Notes under the pieces: generated by a model
Databases searched by the model: none
The model's input: the letters and a program-made list of their open reading frames with translations, nothing else
Told to the model about the DNA's origin: nothing
Position numbers and translations under genes: made by a program
In this document: in pieces, positions 14,761 to 22,604 of the stretch
Layout: the number at the start of each line of letters is the position of its first letter
Position numbering within the stretch: the first letter of the stretch is position 1
Source: Actinomycetes bacterium
Lineage (GTDB): Bacteria; Actinomycetota; Actinomycetes; Propionibacteriales; Propionibacteriaceae
NCBI GenBank assembly: GCA_023443125.1
Contig: JAEZVO010000005.1
Coordinates: forward strand, 1-24,268
Length of the DNA stretch: 24,268 bases
Direction of reading: 5' to 3'

Positions 14761-15489
14761 ATGAAAAAAATTGCAGTAACTATGTTGGGCAGCCTGATTG
14801 CGCTGTCCCTTGTCGCGTGTTCAGCCCCCGAGGAGGCTATCCCGAGCGAAACCCCGGTCGCCACGACCGCGCCCAAGTCGACCGAGCCTACGGTGGAGCC
14901 CAAGGCTTCTGAGCCCGCGCCTGCACCGAAGCCTACGGTGACCAAGGAGGCTACGCCGAAGCCGACGCCTACGGTAACCAAGAAGGCTACGCCGACGCAG
15001 GAGCCTACAGTCAGCAAGCCTGCACCGAAGCCCAAGAAGGCTACGCAGAAGCCCGCGCCCAAGAAGAAGACTGTGGCTCAGAAGCCTAAGAAGAGGACCG
15101 CCAAGCCCGCTCCGAAGCCTAAGTCTAAGAAGACTTCGGTTGCGCCGAAGCCCAAGAAGAAGACCACCAAACCTGCGCCCAAGCCTACGGTGAAGAAGCC
15201 AGCCCCTAAGCCGACGGCTGCCCCGAAGCCGAAGCCCAAGCCCAAGCCAACACAGGCTCCGAAGCCTAAGCCGAAGCCGAAGAAGACGAAGCCCTACGGG
15301 ACGCTAAATGAGTGCCACAAAGAAGAAGCATATACCAGTATCAGCGTCATGGTCCATGACCCGGACAATGTTGGCTATAGCGTTACCCTAAACGTTGCGG
15401 GGTACACCAAGACCTACACCGGACGCGGTAATGCATCGTACGGTTACGGCGGACCGGTGGTGGGCTCCTGCTCGTTCAGTGTCAGCTAA
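14761..15489 (+). CDS. Lys/Pro-rich surface lipoprotein, unknown function
   Basis: This 242-aa precursor begins MKKIAVTMLGSLIALSLVAC, a lipoprotein signal peptide with lipobox LVAC and the lipidated Cys20. Residues of about 25-185 are a low-complexity tract of Lys, Pro, Ala and Thr built from variants of KPAPKPK and KPTVTKK. The tract is strongly basic and probably an extended linker crossing the cell wall. The last 60 or so residues form a small domain with two cysteines (NECHKEE and GSCSFS) that could be disulfide-linked, with alternating beta-type sequence between them. The start is fixed by AGGAG (14751-14755). The gene is the first of the element after the tRNA fragment and is followed by a terminator. 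It is likely cargo or surface exclusion, but that is a guess. Confidence 0.85.
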   Translation: MKKIAVTMLGSLIALSLVACSAPEEAIPSETPVATTAPKSTEPTVEPKASEPAPAPKPTVTKEATPKPTPTVTKKATPTQEPTVSKPAPKPKKATQKPAPKKKTVAQKPKKRTAKPAPKPKSKKTSVAPKPKKKTTKPAPKPTVKKPAPKPTAAPKPKPKPKPTQAPKPKPKPKKTKPYGTLNECHKEEAYTSISVMVHDPDNVGYSVTLNVAGYTKTYTGRGNASYGYGGPVVGSCSFSVS

Positions 15490-15505
15490 CTCCGAAGACA
15501 ACAAC

Positions 15506-15530
15506 GCCCCCGGATAACTCCGGGGGCATT
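15506..15530 (+). terminator. Intrinsic terminator-like hairpin after the lipoprotein gene
   Basis: A perfect 9-bp stem GCCCCCGGA/TCCGGGGGC with a TAAC loop spans 15506-15527, followed only by a short ATT. It lies between the stops of the convergent lipoprotein and 15536 genes and could serve both. Confidence 0.75.
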
Positions 15531-15535
15531 GTGTG

Positions 15536-16222
15536 TCACCACGACATGAGCCATGCTTTCTCGCCGGGGCGATGTGGGGACTCGATGGGGCGGCACACTT
15601 TGGGTGGTGTCATTTCGCGGTCGTTGATGCCGCCTCTCATGGCGACCATCTTCGCCTTGAGCGGGTTGTCGGTGTCCTCGTAGACGATGACGCCACCCAC
15701 TGACACCTGCTCATCGGTGCGGTTGGGCGGGACCACGAAGCCGTGCGCCTCCATCTTGCCACCGGACTTCTCCACGGCGTTGAGGATGGTGCCCACGCGA
15801 GGGGCACCCTTGGCAACGCGCAGGTTAAGGTTCTCGCGCGGCAGCGACTTGCGCAGCCCCGATGCGGAGTTAGCATCCAGCCCCGAGAACTTCATGATGC
15901 CGGTGTCACCGTTGTGGTAGCCCACCTTGCCTCCGGAGGCGTCGCGGTACTCGTCAGGGCAGTGGGTGCGGTCTGTAAACGGCTGAATGGCGTTAATGGT
16001 TTCAGGCTGCATCGTGAACCCTCGCTTGACTCCTGCGCCCAAGTCCGATGGCTTCGACTTGTCGATGCGACCGTGCTTGGCCGACGACCGCCACTCTTCG
16101 CGGCCCCCACTCCTTGAGGTCTGGCTTGTTGGGGTCGGCTTGGGTCTGGGTGAGACACGGCCCAGCAGTGGCCAAATCGCGTTGACTAGGGGGTTTACCG
16201 AAAGTGAGACACGGTGAGACAC
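15536..16222 (-). CDS. Unknown element protein; 5' end uncertain, possible frameshift
   Basis: I recognise no family. The C-terminal two thirds from Met71 (ATG at 16012), beginning MQPETINAIQPFTDR, look like a well-formed soluble protein with short beta stretches such as VSVGGVIVYED. The segment just upstream (REEWRSSAKHGRIDKSKPSD) also looks coding. The nominal GTG at 16222 lies inside the iteron array and gives an unnatural N-terminus. If the five-C run at 16104-16108 had four C, the frame would join to TQTQADPNKPDLKEWG upstream, which reads like real protein and could start at a TTG at 16175. So this may be a frameshifted gene or an assembly indel. It is downstream of the primase on the same strand, separated by the iterons. 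Confidence 0.6.
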   Translation of the reverse strand: MSHRVSLSVNPLVNAIWPLLGRVSPRPKPTPTSQTSRSGGREEWRSSAKHGRIDKSKPSDLGAGVKRGFTMQPETINAIQPFTDRTHCPDEYRDASGGKVGYHNGDTGIMKFSGLDANSASGLRKSLPRENLNLRVAKGAPRVGTILNAVEKSGGKMEAHGFVVPPNRTDEQVSVGGVIVYEDTDNPLKAKMVAMRGGINDREMTPPKVCRPIESPHRPGEKAWLMSW

Positions 16223-16594
16223 GAAATTAAGGCCCGTGTCTCACCCTCAAATACGCTCTGACTAGGCATTTTATGTAAAAAGAGTGTTAGTGAGACATGA
16301 GACACGGAAATATAGAGAGGCCCCATGCGATTTCAGGCAAGTAGGCAGACGTGGATGCGGTTGAGGGACCGTGTCTCTATGGGGCCCTCTCTCTTTTCGA
16401 GAATCGTGTCTCAGCGTCTCAAAACGGGCATATGCCCTAGTCAGAGGCTTGTTGAGGGTGAGACGCGGCCTGTCTCACTGTGTCTCAGCGTGTCTCAGGA
16501 GAGTGAGATACGGGTACGGAAGGCGACGCGAGTGAGTTTGGGTACAGCACGGCCCGGCGGTGTGTCCCGCCTGGCCGTGCTGTTTGTGTCTCAG
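16150..16594. repeat. Iteron-like array of GTGAGACACGG, a candidate replication origin
   Basis: About fifteen copies of GTGAGACACGG or its complement fill this stretch. Forward copies lie at 16150, 16204, 16214, 16291, 16298, 16458 and 16503. Inverted copies lie at 16234, 16369, 16405, 16415, 16471, 16481, 16491 and 16586. The copies at 16204/16214 and 16471/16481/16491 are spaced exactly 10 bp, one helical turn. An imperfect dyad (GAGAGGCCCCAT at 16314 and its mirror at 16379) and AT-rich stretches near 16222-16230 and 16266-16281 lie within. The array adjoins the primase-helicase gene. Iterons of this sort bind a replication initiator. Binding by a repressor or partition protein is the alternative. 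No other gene is supported in 16223-16590. Confidence 0.7.
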
Positions 16595-19500
16595 AACGCG
16601 GTTGGTTTGGTGTCCGACGCCTCGTCGGTGTCGTCGGTCTCGATACCCAGCACGGTGGCGGGGATTTTCCAGCCTCTGAGCTGCTGCCCAAATCCGGTGC
16701 GTGGCTGCTTTTGTCCGGTGCCGGATTCGTATCGGGGTTTGTCCTCGTCCGGCACCAGAGAGGTCAGTGTCCGTGCAAGGGCGGTCTTGGTTGAGTTCGG
16801 CTGCAGGTGTTGTGCATGCGAGGTGGACATGACCACCCACTGCGCGTTGTCGGAAATCCATCCGAGCAGCGGCCCACATGGAGTCAGATTTGGCCCACCC
16901 CGGTCTGCCCAACCCACCTGTGTGGCGAGTTTGCGCGGGGCTTCACCGGTGCCGGAGGCGAGGTGTCCGCGCTGGGTTTCGAGCGCATCCCGCAGCGCTG
17001 TGATGAGGGCGTGTTCTTCGGTCTGCTCGTCCACGGCTTCGGCCGCAGAGGCGAGCATCACCGGGGCGTACTCGTGCCAGTCGGGCAGGGATATCCCGGA
17101 CCGCTCGGCCACATATTCGCGGAAGCGCGCCCAGCCTGCAAGCAATCGGGCAACCACCTGCTGGGTGCGGCCAGTGCTCAGTAGCCCTGCCATGTCTTGG
17201 CGGCGGGCTTCGTTCTGGACTGCCCATTCGCGAAGTTTGCCGCCAGCATGAGTCATGCAATCGTGCCAGAGCCACGCAATCCAGCCGGTATAGATGCGAT
17301 TAGCCATGGCTGAGTAGCGCTCGTAAAACGCATTGCTCCGGTAGCGCATGACGGGCTGCCCGTCGAGTCCGAGTACGGGATTGCCATCGAGGTCGAGTAG
17401 CTCGGTGAATCCGAAATCCACATCGGCAGCCCGAAGTTCGGGCAACACAATCATTTTTGCGGTCATCGAGTGCTCGGAGCCGGGGAAGGTGACCTCGGAG
17501 GTGATGATGGCTGAGGTGTCGCATTGGCCGCCTGAGCGTAGGCGTTGGTCTCGGCCTGCGACTGCGCGTCCGCGTCGGTCGTGGGTTAGACCGATGACGT
17601 CGCGGGCCATGCGCATTTGTTCCCGGATGGATTGTTCGCCGTCGGAGCCCCCGACACGAATGTCATCGAAGAGGGCAGCTACGTCTCCATGCAGCATCGC
17701 GGCCTGCGACGGTCCTTTTGCAGTCGTTTTCTTCATATCCACGACCGGGATTTCCCACGGCGCGCCATGGCCTATCGCTCCCTGCGCCCACATGTTCGCT
17801 AGATACGTCAGCCTCGTTTTACCACTGCCGGTTTTACCCGTGACCCAGAGCGTCGTGTTGGGGCCGGTGCAGCGAACGGGTGCCGCGACTGCTTGCATGA
17901 TGAGCGCGGCAGCAATGACCGGTTTACCCGGGACGAGCGCGGCAGCATCGGTCAGCATCTGAGGCAAACGCGCAAAATCAGCCTCGATCGGCATCTCGCC
18001 CAGCGCGGTCACAACATCGGCATCCCCGCCCTCGACGCGCACACACGGGTCCACGCCATCGGGGCCAAACGAGTTACCGGTGGTCACATACCGCAGCACA
18101 CCGTCTGAGTCAGACCATCCGGCGCGCGCGAAACTGACGCGCTGCTCCTGCGAACCGACGCCTGTGTTGGCGATGCAGTTGCGGATTTCCCGCTGGGCTG
18201 CGAAATCGGGCACGGTGCCGCCCACATTCGCCAGCGCCAGCACCTTGCCAATATCGAGGCTGTGCTCGGGTGACAGGTCGCGCACCACGGTGCGTCCCAG
18301 TGGCGTAGTGACGGTCACATCGAACGTCACGGGGTCTTCGTCATCCAGTGTGCGCAGCAGACGGTGCTGTGACGTGCGCACCAGCACGGCATTAGTGAGC
18401 GGCACGAACTGGGACTCGAACTCGCCGGTGGGCTCGCCCTCGTCGTCCAGTACGGGCACCCTCTTGATGAGATAGGTGCCATGCTCGGGTCCGCCCACGA
18501 CCAACCGCCATGCGCCATGACCGTCTTCGCCGGTCTTGACGTAGCCGCCCGTGGTCACGGTGAACTCGTGGCCCTCGTGACGGTCTGGCCTACGGGCAAT
18601 GGCCTCCAGTAGCTCATCCTCATCACTGGTCACGGTGGCCACGACCTCGGTGTCCGCGTCCACGCTCACCTCGGCCACGCGGTCGGCCCTGATGCCGGAG
18701 TCTGCGAGGCGTTCGCACACCCCAGCCCTGAACCTATCGAGGTCATCGCCGCCGAACGGTTCAGGAACGAGCTTGATGATGGTGGCGAGGCGTTCAGTCT
18801 CGTCTGCAAGCGTGCCCAAATGATTGATGAGCCGCCGGGCAAGGGAGTTGTCCCCGGTGAGCCAGCGCATCATGGAGGTTGGGCTCGCTACCTGCCCCAA
18901 ACCACAGTCGGTCTGCATGGTCTCCGAGTTCACGAAGATGAGCCCGTCGCGGGCTTCCCCGGACGTGGGCGAAGCAGAATTGCACCATTTAAACCGATTG
19001 CCGTCGCATTGGTCGATGTCCCAGATGACCGATGCCAGTTCCAGTGGGTCCATGGCATCCACTGCGAGGTCTGCGGCGCTGAGCTGATAATCCCCGGTAC
19101 GCTCGCGGGTGCTTGAGTTGGTGTTCGTGCGGTTGGTGCTGGTGCGCGTGCGTTCTGACAGCATCGGCAACCGGGCGAGATGCTCGTCGGTGAGGATGTT
19201 GTCTGGGCGATAGGCCACCAGTGTGGTCTGCGACGGTTCGGTCAGGCTCGGACGTGCAGCCAGCCGCTCATACTCGGCCTGCGCCTCAGAGTCTCCTGCC
19301 TCGATACGCACAAGCAGCGCGTCGTAGGCGCGGTCGGTGAGGCCCGGCAGTCCACGGGCGTTTCCTTTGAGGCGGCGCTGTCCAGGCAGGCGCAGTACCC
19401 GGGCGAGGTCTTTGCTCACCGAATCGAGGTGTACCCCCATGTCGGCGGCGATGCCCTGCGTCAGAGCATCCCAGCGCGCCGCGATGTTGGTGGGGTCATG

Positions 19501-20172
19501 CGGGTCATGGGGCGGCACCATGGCGGCGAGGGGCCAGATGGCGTGTAGTCCCTCATCGCTGGTCTGCTGGACAATGGCAGCCCTGAAAGGCGCGCCGCCG
19601 CCCAGCACCCGGGCGACCCTTACCATGAGTTTCTTTGCCTCCGTCATGGTGGGCAGCGGGCGCTCATGAGATTTGGCCCGGTGCCCAGATGCGAGCGTGT
19701 CTTCGTCATCATCTTCGGGGTCACGTCGAACGTCGATATCGAGATATAGCGCGGTGAAGCCATCGTGTGCTTCGGCGGTTCCGCGCCCATCATTAGCCAC
19801 CACGTCAGGATGAGTCTGGATGTTTGCAGAGATGTACCCGCTGAGGCTCGGATCGCTCAGGTGCGCGAGCGCCCGGGCGACGATAGCGTCCGGGTCCGCG
19901 ATACTGACGGTGCCAGCACCACCAAACGATTTGCCTCCGATGGCGAGGCGTTGACGGTCACCATGCGTGAAAGCCACCTCCTCGCCGGTGCTCAGTGCGA
20001 TGGTGCCATTCGGGCGCTTTGGTTTGGCGGTTCGGTGCTCGACCTCGCGGCTGCCCTGCGTACACACGGTGACCACGGCATCTGGCCACTGGTCGGCCCA
20101 GCGTGTGTAGAGCAAATCCGCAACAAGGCGCGCCTGCTCAGTCAAGGATTCCGGGATGACGTGCTTATTCAT
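16591..20172 (-). CDS. Large primase-helicase replication protein (AEP-type primase fused to P-loop ATPase)
   Basis: This 1193-aa protein has an N-terminal region resembling archaeo-eukaryotic-type primases of plasmids and phages. The metal-binding pair is DID (145-147 in LYLDIDVRR), a histidine motif lies near His210 (EGLHAIWP), and a third motif occupies residues 255-264 (DLARVLRLPG). A Ser/Thr-rich linker lies near 340-360. A long middle region (about 520-700) resembles DUF927-type domains by position only. A C-terminal ATPase has Walker A GKTGSGKT (779-786) and Walker B-like ALFDDIRV (833-840). It probably primes and unwinds element DNA at the adjacent iterons. Its ATG overlaps the TGA of the upstream gene (TGATG), implying coupling. 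The C-terminal residues overlap the last iteron. Confidence 0.78.
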   Translation of the reverse strand: MNKHVIPESLTEQARLVADLLYTRWADQWPDAVVTVCTQGSREVEHRTAKPKRPNGTIALSTGEEVAFTHGDRQRLAIGGKSFGGAGTVSIADPDAIVARALAHLSDPSLSGYISANIQTHPDVVANDGRGTAEAHDGFTALYLDIDVRRDPEDDDEDTLASGHRAKSHERPLPTMTEAKKLMVRVARVLGGGAPFRAAIVQQTSDEGLHAIWPLAAMVPPHDPHDPTNIAARWDALTQGIAADMGVHLDSVSKDLARVLRLPGQRRLKGNARGLPGLTDRAYDALLVRIEAGDSEAQAEYERLAARPSLTEPSQTTLVAYRPDNILTDEHLARLPMLSERTRTSTNRTNTNSSTRERTGDYQLSAADLAVDAMDPLELASVIWDIDQCDGNRFKWCNSASPTSGEARDGLIFVNSETMQTDCGLGQVASPTSMMRWLTGDNSLARRLINHLGTLADETERLATIIKLVPEPFGGDDLDRFRAGVCERLADSGIRADRVAEVSVDADTEVVATVTSDEDELLEAIARRPDRHEGHEFTVTTGGYVKTGEDGHGAWRLVVGGPEHGTYLIKRVPVLDDEGEPTGEFESQFVPLTNAVLVRTSQHRLLRTLDDEDPVTFDVTVTTPLGRTVVRDLSPEHSLDIGKVLALANVGGTVPDFAAQREIRNCIANTGVGSQEQRVSFARAGWSDSDGVLRYVTTGNSFGPDGVDPCVRVEGGDADVVTALGEMPIEADFARLPQMLTDAAALVPGKPVIAAALIMQAVAAPVRCTGPNTTLWVTGKTGSGKTRLTYLANMWAQGAIGHGAPWEIPVVDMKKTTAKGPSQAAMLHGDVAALFDDIRVGGSDGEQSIREQMRMARDVIGLTHDRRGRAVAGRDQRLRSGGQCDTSAIITSEVTFPGSEHSMTAKMIVLPELRAADVDFGFTELLDLDGNPVLGLDGQPVMRYRSNAFYERYSAMANRIYTGWIAWLWHDCMTHAGGKLREWAVQNEARRQDMAGLLSTGRTQQVVARLLAGWARFREYVAERSGISLPDWHEYAPVMLASAAEAVDEQTEEHALITALRDALETQRGHLASGTGEAPRKLATQVGWADRGGPNLTPCGPLLGWISDNAQWVVMSTSHAQHLQPNSTKTALARTLTSLVPDEDKPRYESGTGQKQPRTGFGQQLRGWKIPATVLGIETDDTDEASDTKPTAF

Positions 20173-20630
20173 CAGAGCACCGTCTCCATCGCAGCCAGCA
20201 CACCGTCGGCGGTGAGGCCCAGCTCAGCAAACCGGATAGCGGGGTTGAGGAGCAGTCCTCGCGGCTCGCCATAGGCGGTCGTGGCCCCAGCACTGTGGTC
20301 GATGGACCCGATCAGCGCGGCGCACTGAGCGGCGAGCCCACCCAAGAAGGAGGCCCCGTGGTGGGCGTCGATGGTGCGTGTGCGAACCCCGTAACGCGCA
20401 CGAGTACCCGCGTGTTCAGCGAGTACATGGGCGGAGTTTTCGTCATGGGCGCTTATGAGTACTTCGACAGTGCCTTGGGTCCACGCGGCAGCGATGATGC
20501 CAGTAGTCCCCACTGCATCGCGGGCGACGCTGGACGCCATGTACTGATTGCCCAGAGGCTGCCCATCTTGGGACAATGGGGTAATGCTGATGCGGAACAG
20601 GGTGTATCCGCGGGATGTTGCCTGATTCAT
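20172..20630 (-). CDS. Small unknown protein co-translated with the primase-helicase
   Basis: This 152-aa protein shows no family I recognise. The start at 20630 (MNQATSRGYTLFRIS) is chosen over an upstream Met at 20651 because AAAGGAAA lies about 7 nt before it. It is probably soluble, with alternating beta-type segments (VEVLISAHD) and a Gly/Ala-rich helical part (LGGLAAQCAALIG). Its stop overlaps the primase start, so the two are almost certainly made together. It could be a primase accessory factor or an initiator that binds the iterons, but there is no motif to prove it. Confidence 0.7.
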   Translation of the reverse strand: MNQATSRGYTLFRISITPLSQDGQPLGNQYMASSVARDAVGTTGIIAAAWTQGTVEVLISAHDENSAHVLAEHAGTRARYGVRTRTIDAHHGASFLGGLAAQCAALIGSIDHSAGATTAYGEPRGLLLNPAIRFAELGLTADGVLAAMETVL

Positions 20631-20878
20631 GGCTGTTTCCTTTCGCTTCACCCTGTATGGGGGGTGTTTCGCGCCTTGTTGCCGCGCTGCGCTTCGTCGG
20701 CTCGCCCTCCATCTCGCGAGCCGGTCTCAATGTCTTCCCCGTCGTGGGTTAGGCCCCGCTGCACGCAAGGTCTAGTCAGGAGCGAGGTGCGCATGTCATC
20801 CTCGAAATAGCACGACCTCAGCGAGGCGTTCCCCGTGAACCCTTACCGGTACGAACTAAAGAAGGAAAACCAGAAGCT
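20631..20878. promoter_or_regulatory. Divergent promoter region between the replication operon and the sigma-like gene
   Basis: No gene is supported in this 248-bp gap. It contains another copy of the CTAGTCAG motif (20772-20779) and is where both operons must start. No confident -10/-35 pair is assigned. Confidence 0.4.
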
Positions 20879-22075
20879 ATGACCCCCACCAGCGGACTTG
20901 CTCCCAGCGTTGTTGGCGAGATTCTCCGTCGACAGCGCGAGCAGGATAGGCGGACCCCTGCAGAGCGAGCCGCGCTTGTGAATTCGATGTACGAAAATCC
21001 GTTCTTGAGCTTTAGCTATCGCCCGCCCAAACTCTCACCCGAGGAAATAGCAATGCGGCAGGCTGATGCTCGAGAGCGCATCGCCTATGCATCGGGGGCG
21101 CGTGAGCGCGGACGGCGGCTCGACGCGCTCATCGAGGAAACACTGGAATCGGACACGCCTCGATGGGGTGAGACACCGACGGAACAACGCCGCCGAGTGG
21201 TCTCTGAAAAGATGGGGCTGCTTCATGAGCTGAGGGGAGGGCAGCATCACAACATCGCCAACGATGCTGTCACGCTACGGCGACGTCATGGAATCATGTT
21301 TGGCCGCTGGGCTGACGCCGCATGGGACCGCGCAATCGAGAAGCGAAGCCTCCGCGCAGCCGAGCTGTGGGAGACATGGGACTCCGTCATCCAGCGCGTG
21401 CTACATCGCGTCGGGCTGGCTTCCGAAGAAGGAGAGGATAGCGCTGCGGGTGATGCAGCCTCGTTGATGCTGCTGGCACTCACTGTCGAGGCGCAGAAGT
21501 TGGGCGCGGATGCGTCTTCGCGGCCGAAGAGTTACTGGAGCAGGGTTGCTGAACGGGCGATCGTCAATGCTGATTCTCTCGCCGAGCAGGACCACCTCGG
21601 GCTGAGCGGCATAAGCGCAAAAACTCGAGAGCGAGCCATCAAAGCGAAGGCTGAGGCGCGAGAAATTGAACAAGAGTTACATAGCACCGACGAGCGTGTG
21701 ATTGCCCGCGAGTTGAGGATGCGCGGATACGACATTGATGTGGTGACCGCGACCACACAGTCGGTGGGTATCGAGGACTGGGACGCGGCCTTTTCGGACG
21801 AGGACGCCCGCCTCACGCGACAGGCGCAGCGTAAGGTTTTGCGACTGCTCCTGAGCTCGTTGTCGAAACTCGACCGTGCGCTGTTCATGGCCTCGCAGCT
21901 TGGAACCCAAGATGACGTGCAGGCAGTGCTCAATGAGCACGGGCTGACATGGAAGCGCACCAAACTTGGCAAGGAACTGGGCCGTGTCAAGGAGCAGCTG
22001 CGCGAGGCTGTCACCGAGTTACTCAGGGACGTCCCCGAGCTGGAGCTGGACCTCGGCGTCAGGTTTCTGGACTGA
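20879..22075 (+). CDS. Putative sigma-70-like regulatory protein of the mobile element
   Basis: This 398-aa protein is mostly charged and helical with no membrane segment. The last third resembles sigma-70 regions 3 and 4. The segment AKAEAREIEQELHSTDERVIARELRMRGYDI parallels the region-3 helix-turn pattern, in which a charged helix is followed by 'ptxeeiA.eLgi'. It is followed by VGIEDW, which parallels the VSLDDP that usually closes region 3. Next comes LLLSSLSKLDRALFMAS, like the region-4 'LPxRERxVL' helix, and a helix-turn-helix-like tail to about residue 385. The N-terminal half has no region-2 signature that I can see. A weak AAGGA precedes the ATG by about 12 nt. It is divergent from the replication operon and may control it. 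The sigma relationship is tentative; it may only be a related helix-turn-helix protein. Confidence 0.45.
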   Translation: MTPTSGLAPSVVGEILRRQREQDRRTPAERAALVNSMYENPFLSFSYRPPKLSPEEIAMRQADARERIAYASGARERGRRLDALIEETLESDTPRWGETPTEQRRRVVSEKMGLLHELRGGQHHNIANDAVTLRRRHGIMFGRWADAAWDRAIEKRSLRAAELWETWDSVIQRVLHRVGLASEEGEDSAAGDAASLMLLALTVEAQKLGADASSRPKSYWSRVAERAIVNADSLAEQDHLGLSGISAKTRERAIKAKAEAREIEQELHSTDERVIARELRMRGYDIDVVTATTQSVGIEDWDAAFSDEDARLTRQAQRKVLRLLLSSLSKLDRALFMASQLGTQDDVQAVLNEHGLTWKRTKLGKELGRVKEQLREAVTELLRDVPELELDLGVRFLD

Positions 22076-22078
22076 CCG

Positions 22079-22222
22079 TCAGCCAAGCAGGCGGTCTTCG
22101 TTGTAGAGCTGTTCGTAGCGCCTCGTGCGCTCCAGCTCCGCCATGGCCCTGAGGTCAGCGGCGCTCTTGGTGCGCGGCGGATACTCGAATGAGCACTCGT
22201 CCACACCCCAGAGGCCCAGCAC
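22079..22222 (-). CDS. Small ORF (47 aa), possibly real
   Basis: A GTG at 22222 opens a frame reading MLGLWGVDECSFEYPPRTKS and ending LRAMAELERTRRYEQLYNEDRLLG. The composition, with an acidic/basic helical tail and no rare-residue bias, looks like a genuine protein rather than a shadow. No other frame fills this gap between 22076 and 22256. It lies 34 nt downstream of the gene ending at 22257 on the same strand and is convergent with the sigma-like gene 3 nt away. It could be the end of a decayed gene, since a stop lies 3 codons before the GTG. Function unknown. Confidence 0.45.
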   Translation of the reverse strand: MLGLWGVDECSFEYPPRTKSAADLRAMAELERTRRYEQLYNEDRLLG

Positions 22223-22256
22223 ATCGCCCGGTTACCAAGGTTCCATGGGACTGAGC

Positions 22257-22604
22257 TTAAGGGGCTGTTTTCGCTAGCGCTTCGGCGATTTCGGATAACG
22301 CGCCCGGATGCAGGATTGATGCGTCGATGTGCTCGTCCATCAGTGCATCCCAGTGCGCCAGCCCAGACACCAGTAGCGCGCGTTGAGCCGTTGCTACATC
22401 GAGCACATCCGCCGCACACGCTCGCGCAAGGTCGTCGTGCATCGTTGTGTGTTCGTGGCCAATCAGCGCTGCACGCAGAGCCCAAACACACCAGTAGCTT
22501 GTCAGGTCTGGGTCGCACAGGAACGCAGCCGCAACCTCGCCGATGCGCGGGTGTTCATGTGCGTGCAGTAGGTACTCGTATCGGGCGAGGCGCTGGCTGT
22601 TCAT
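22257..22604 (-). CDS. Unknown 115-aa helical protein
   Basis: The protein is Ala/His/Leu-rich and predicted mostly helical (EVAAAFLCDPDLTSYWCVWALRA is one such stretch), without signal peptide or clear motif. Its ATG at 22604 overlaps the TGA of the upstream 244-aa gene as ATGA, so the two are coupled. Many alternating small helices with His and Asp could suggest a protein-interaction role. I do not recognise a family and assign no function. Confidence 0.65.
   Translation of the reverse strand: MNSQRLARYEYLLHAHEHPRIGEVAAAFLCDPDLTSYWCVWALRAALIGHEHTTMHDDLARACAADVLDVATAQRALLVSGLAHWDALMDEHIDASILHPGALSEIAEALAKTAP

Noticed and set aside
16150..16594. CRISPR array or coding repeats
   Set aside because: The repeats are about 11 bp, in both orientations, partly overlapping, with irregular gaps. 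Frames across the region have no protein character.
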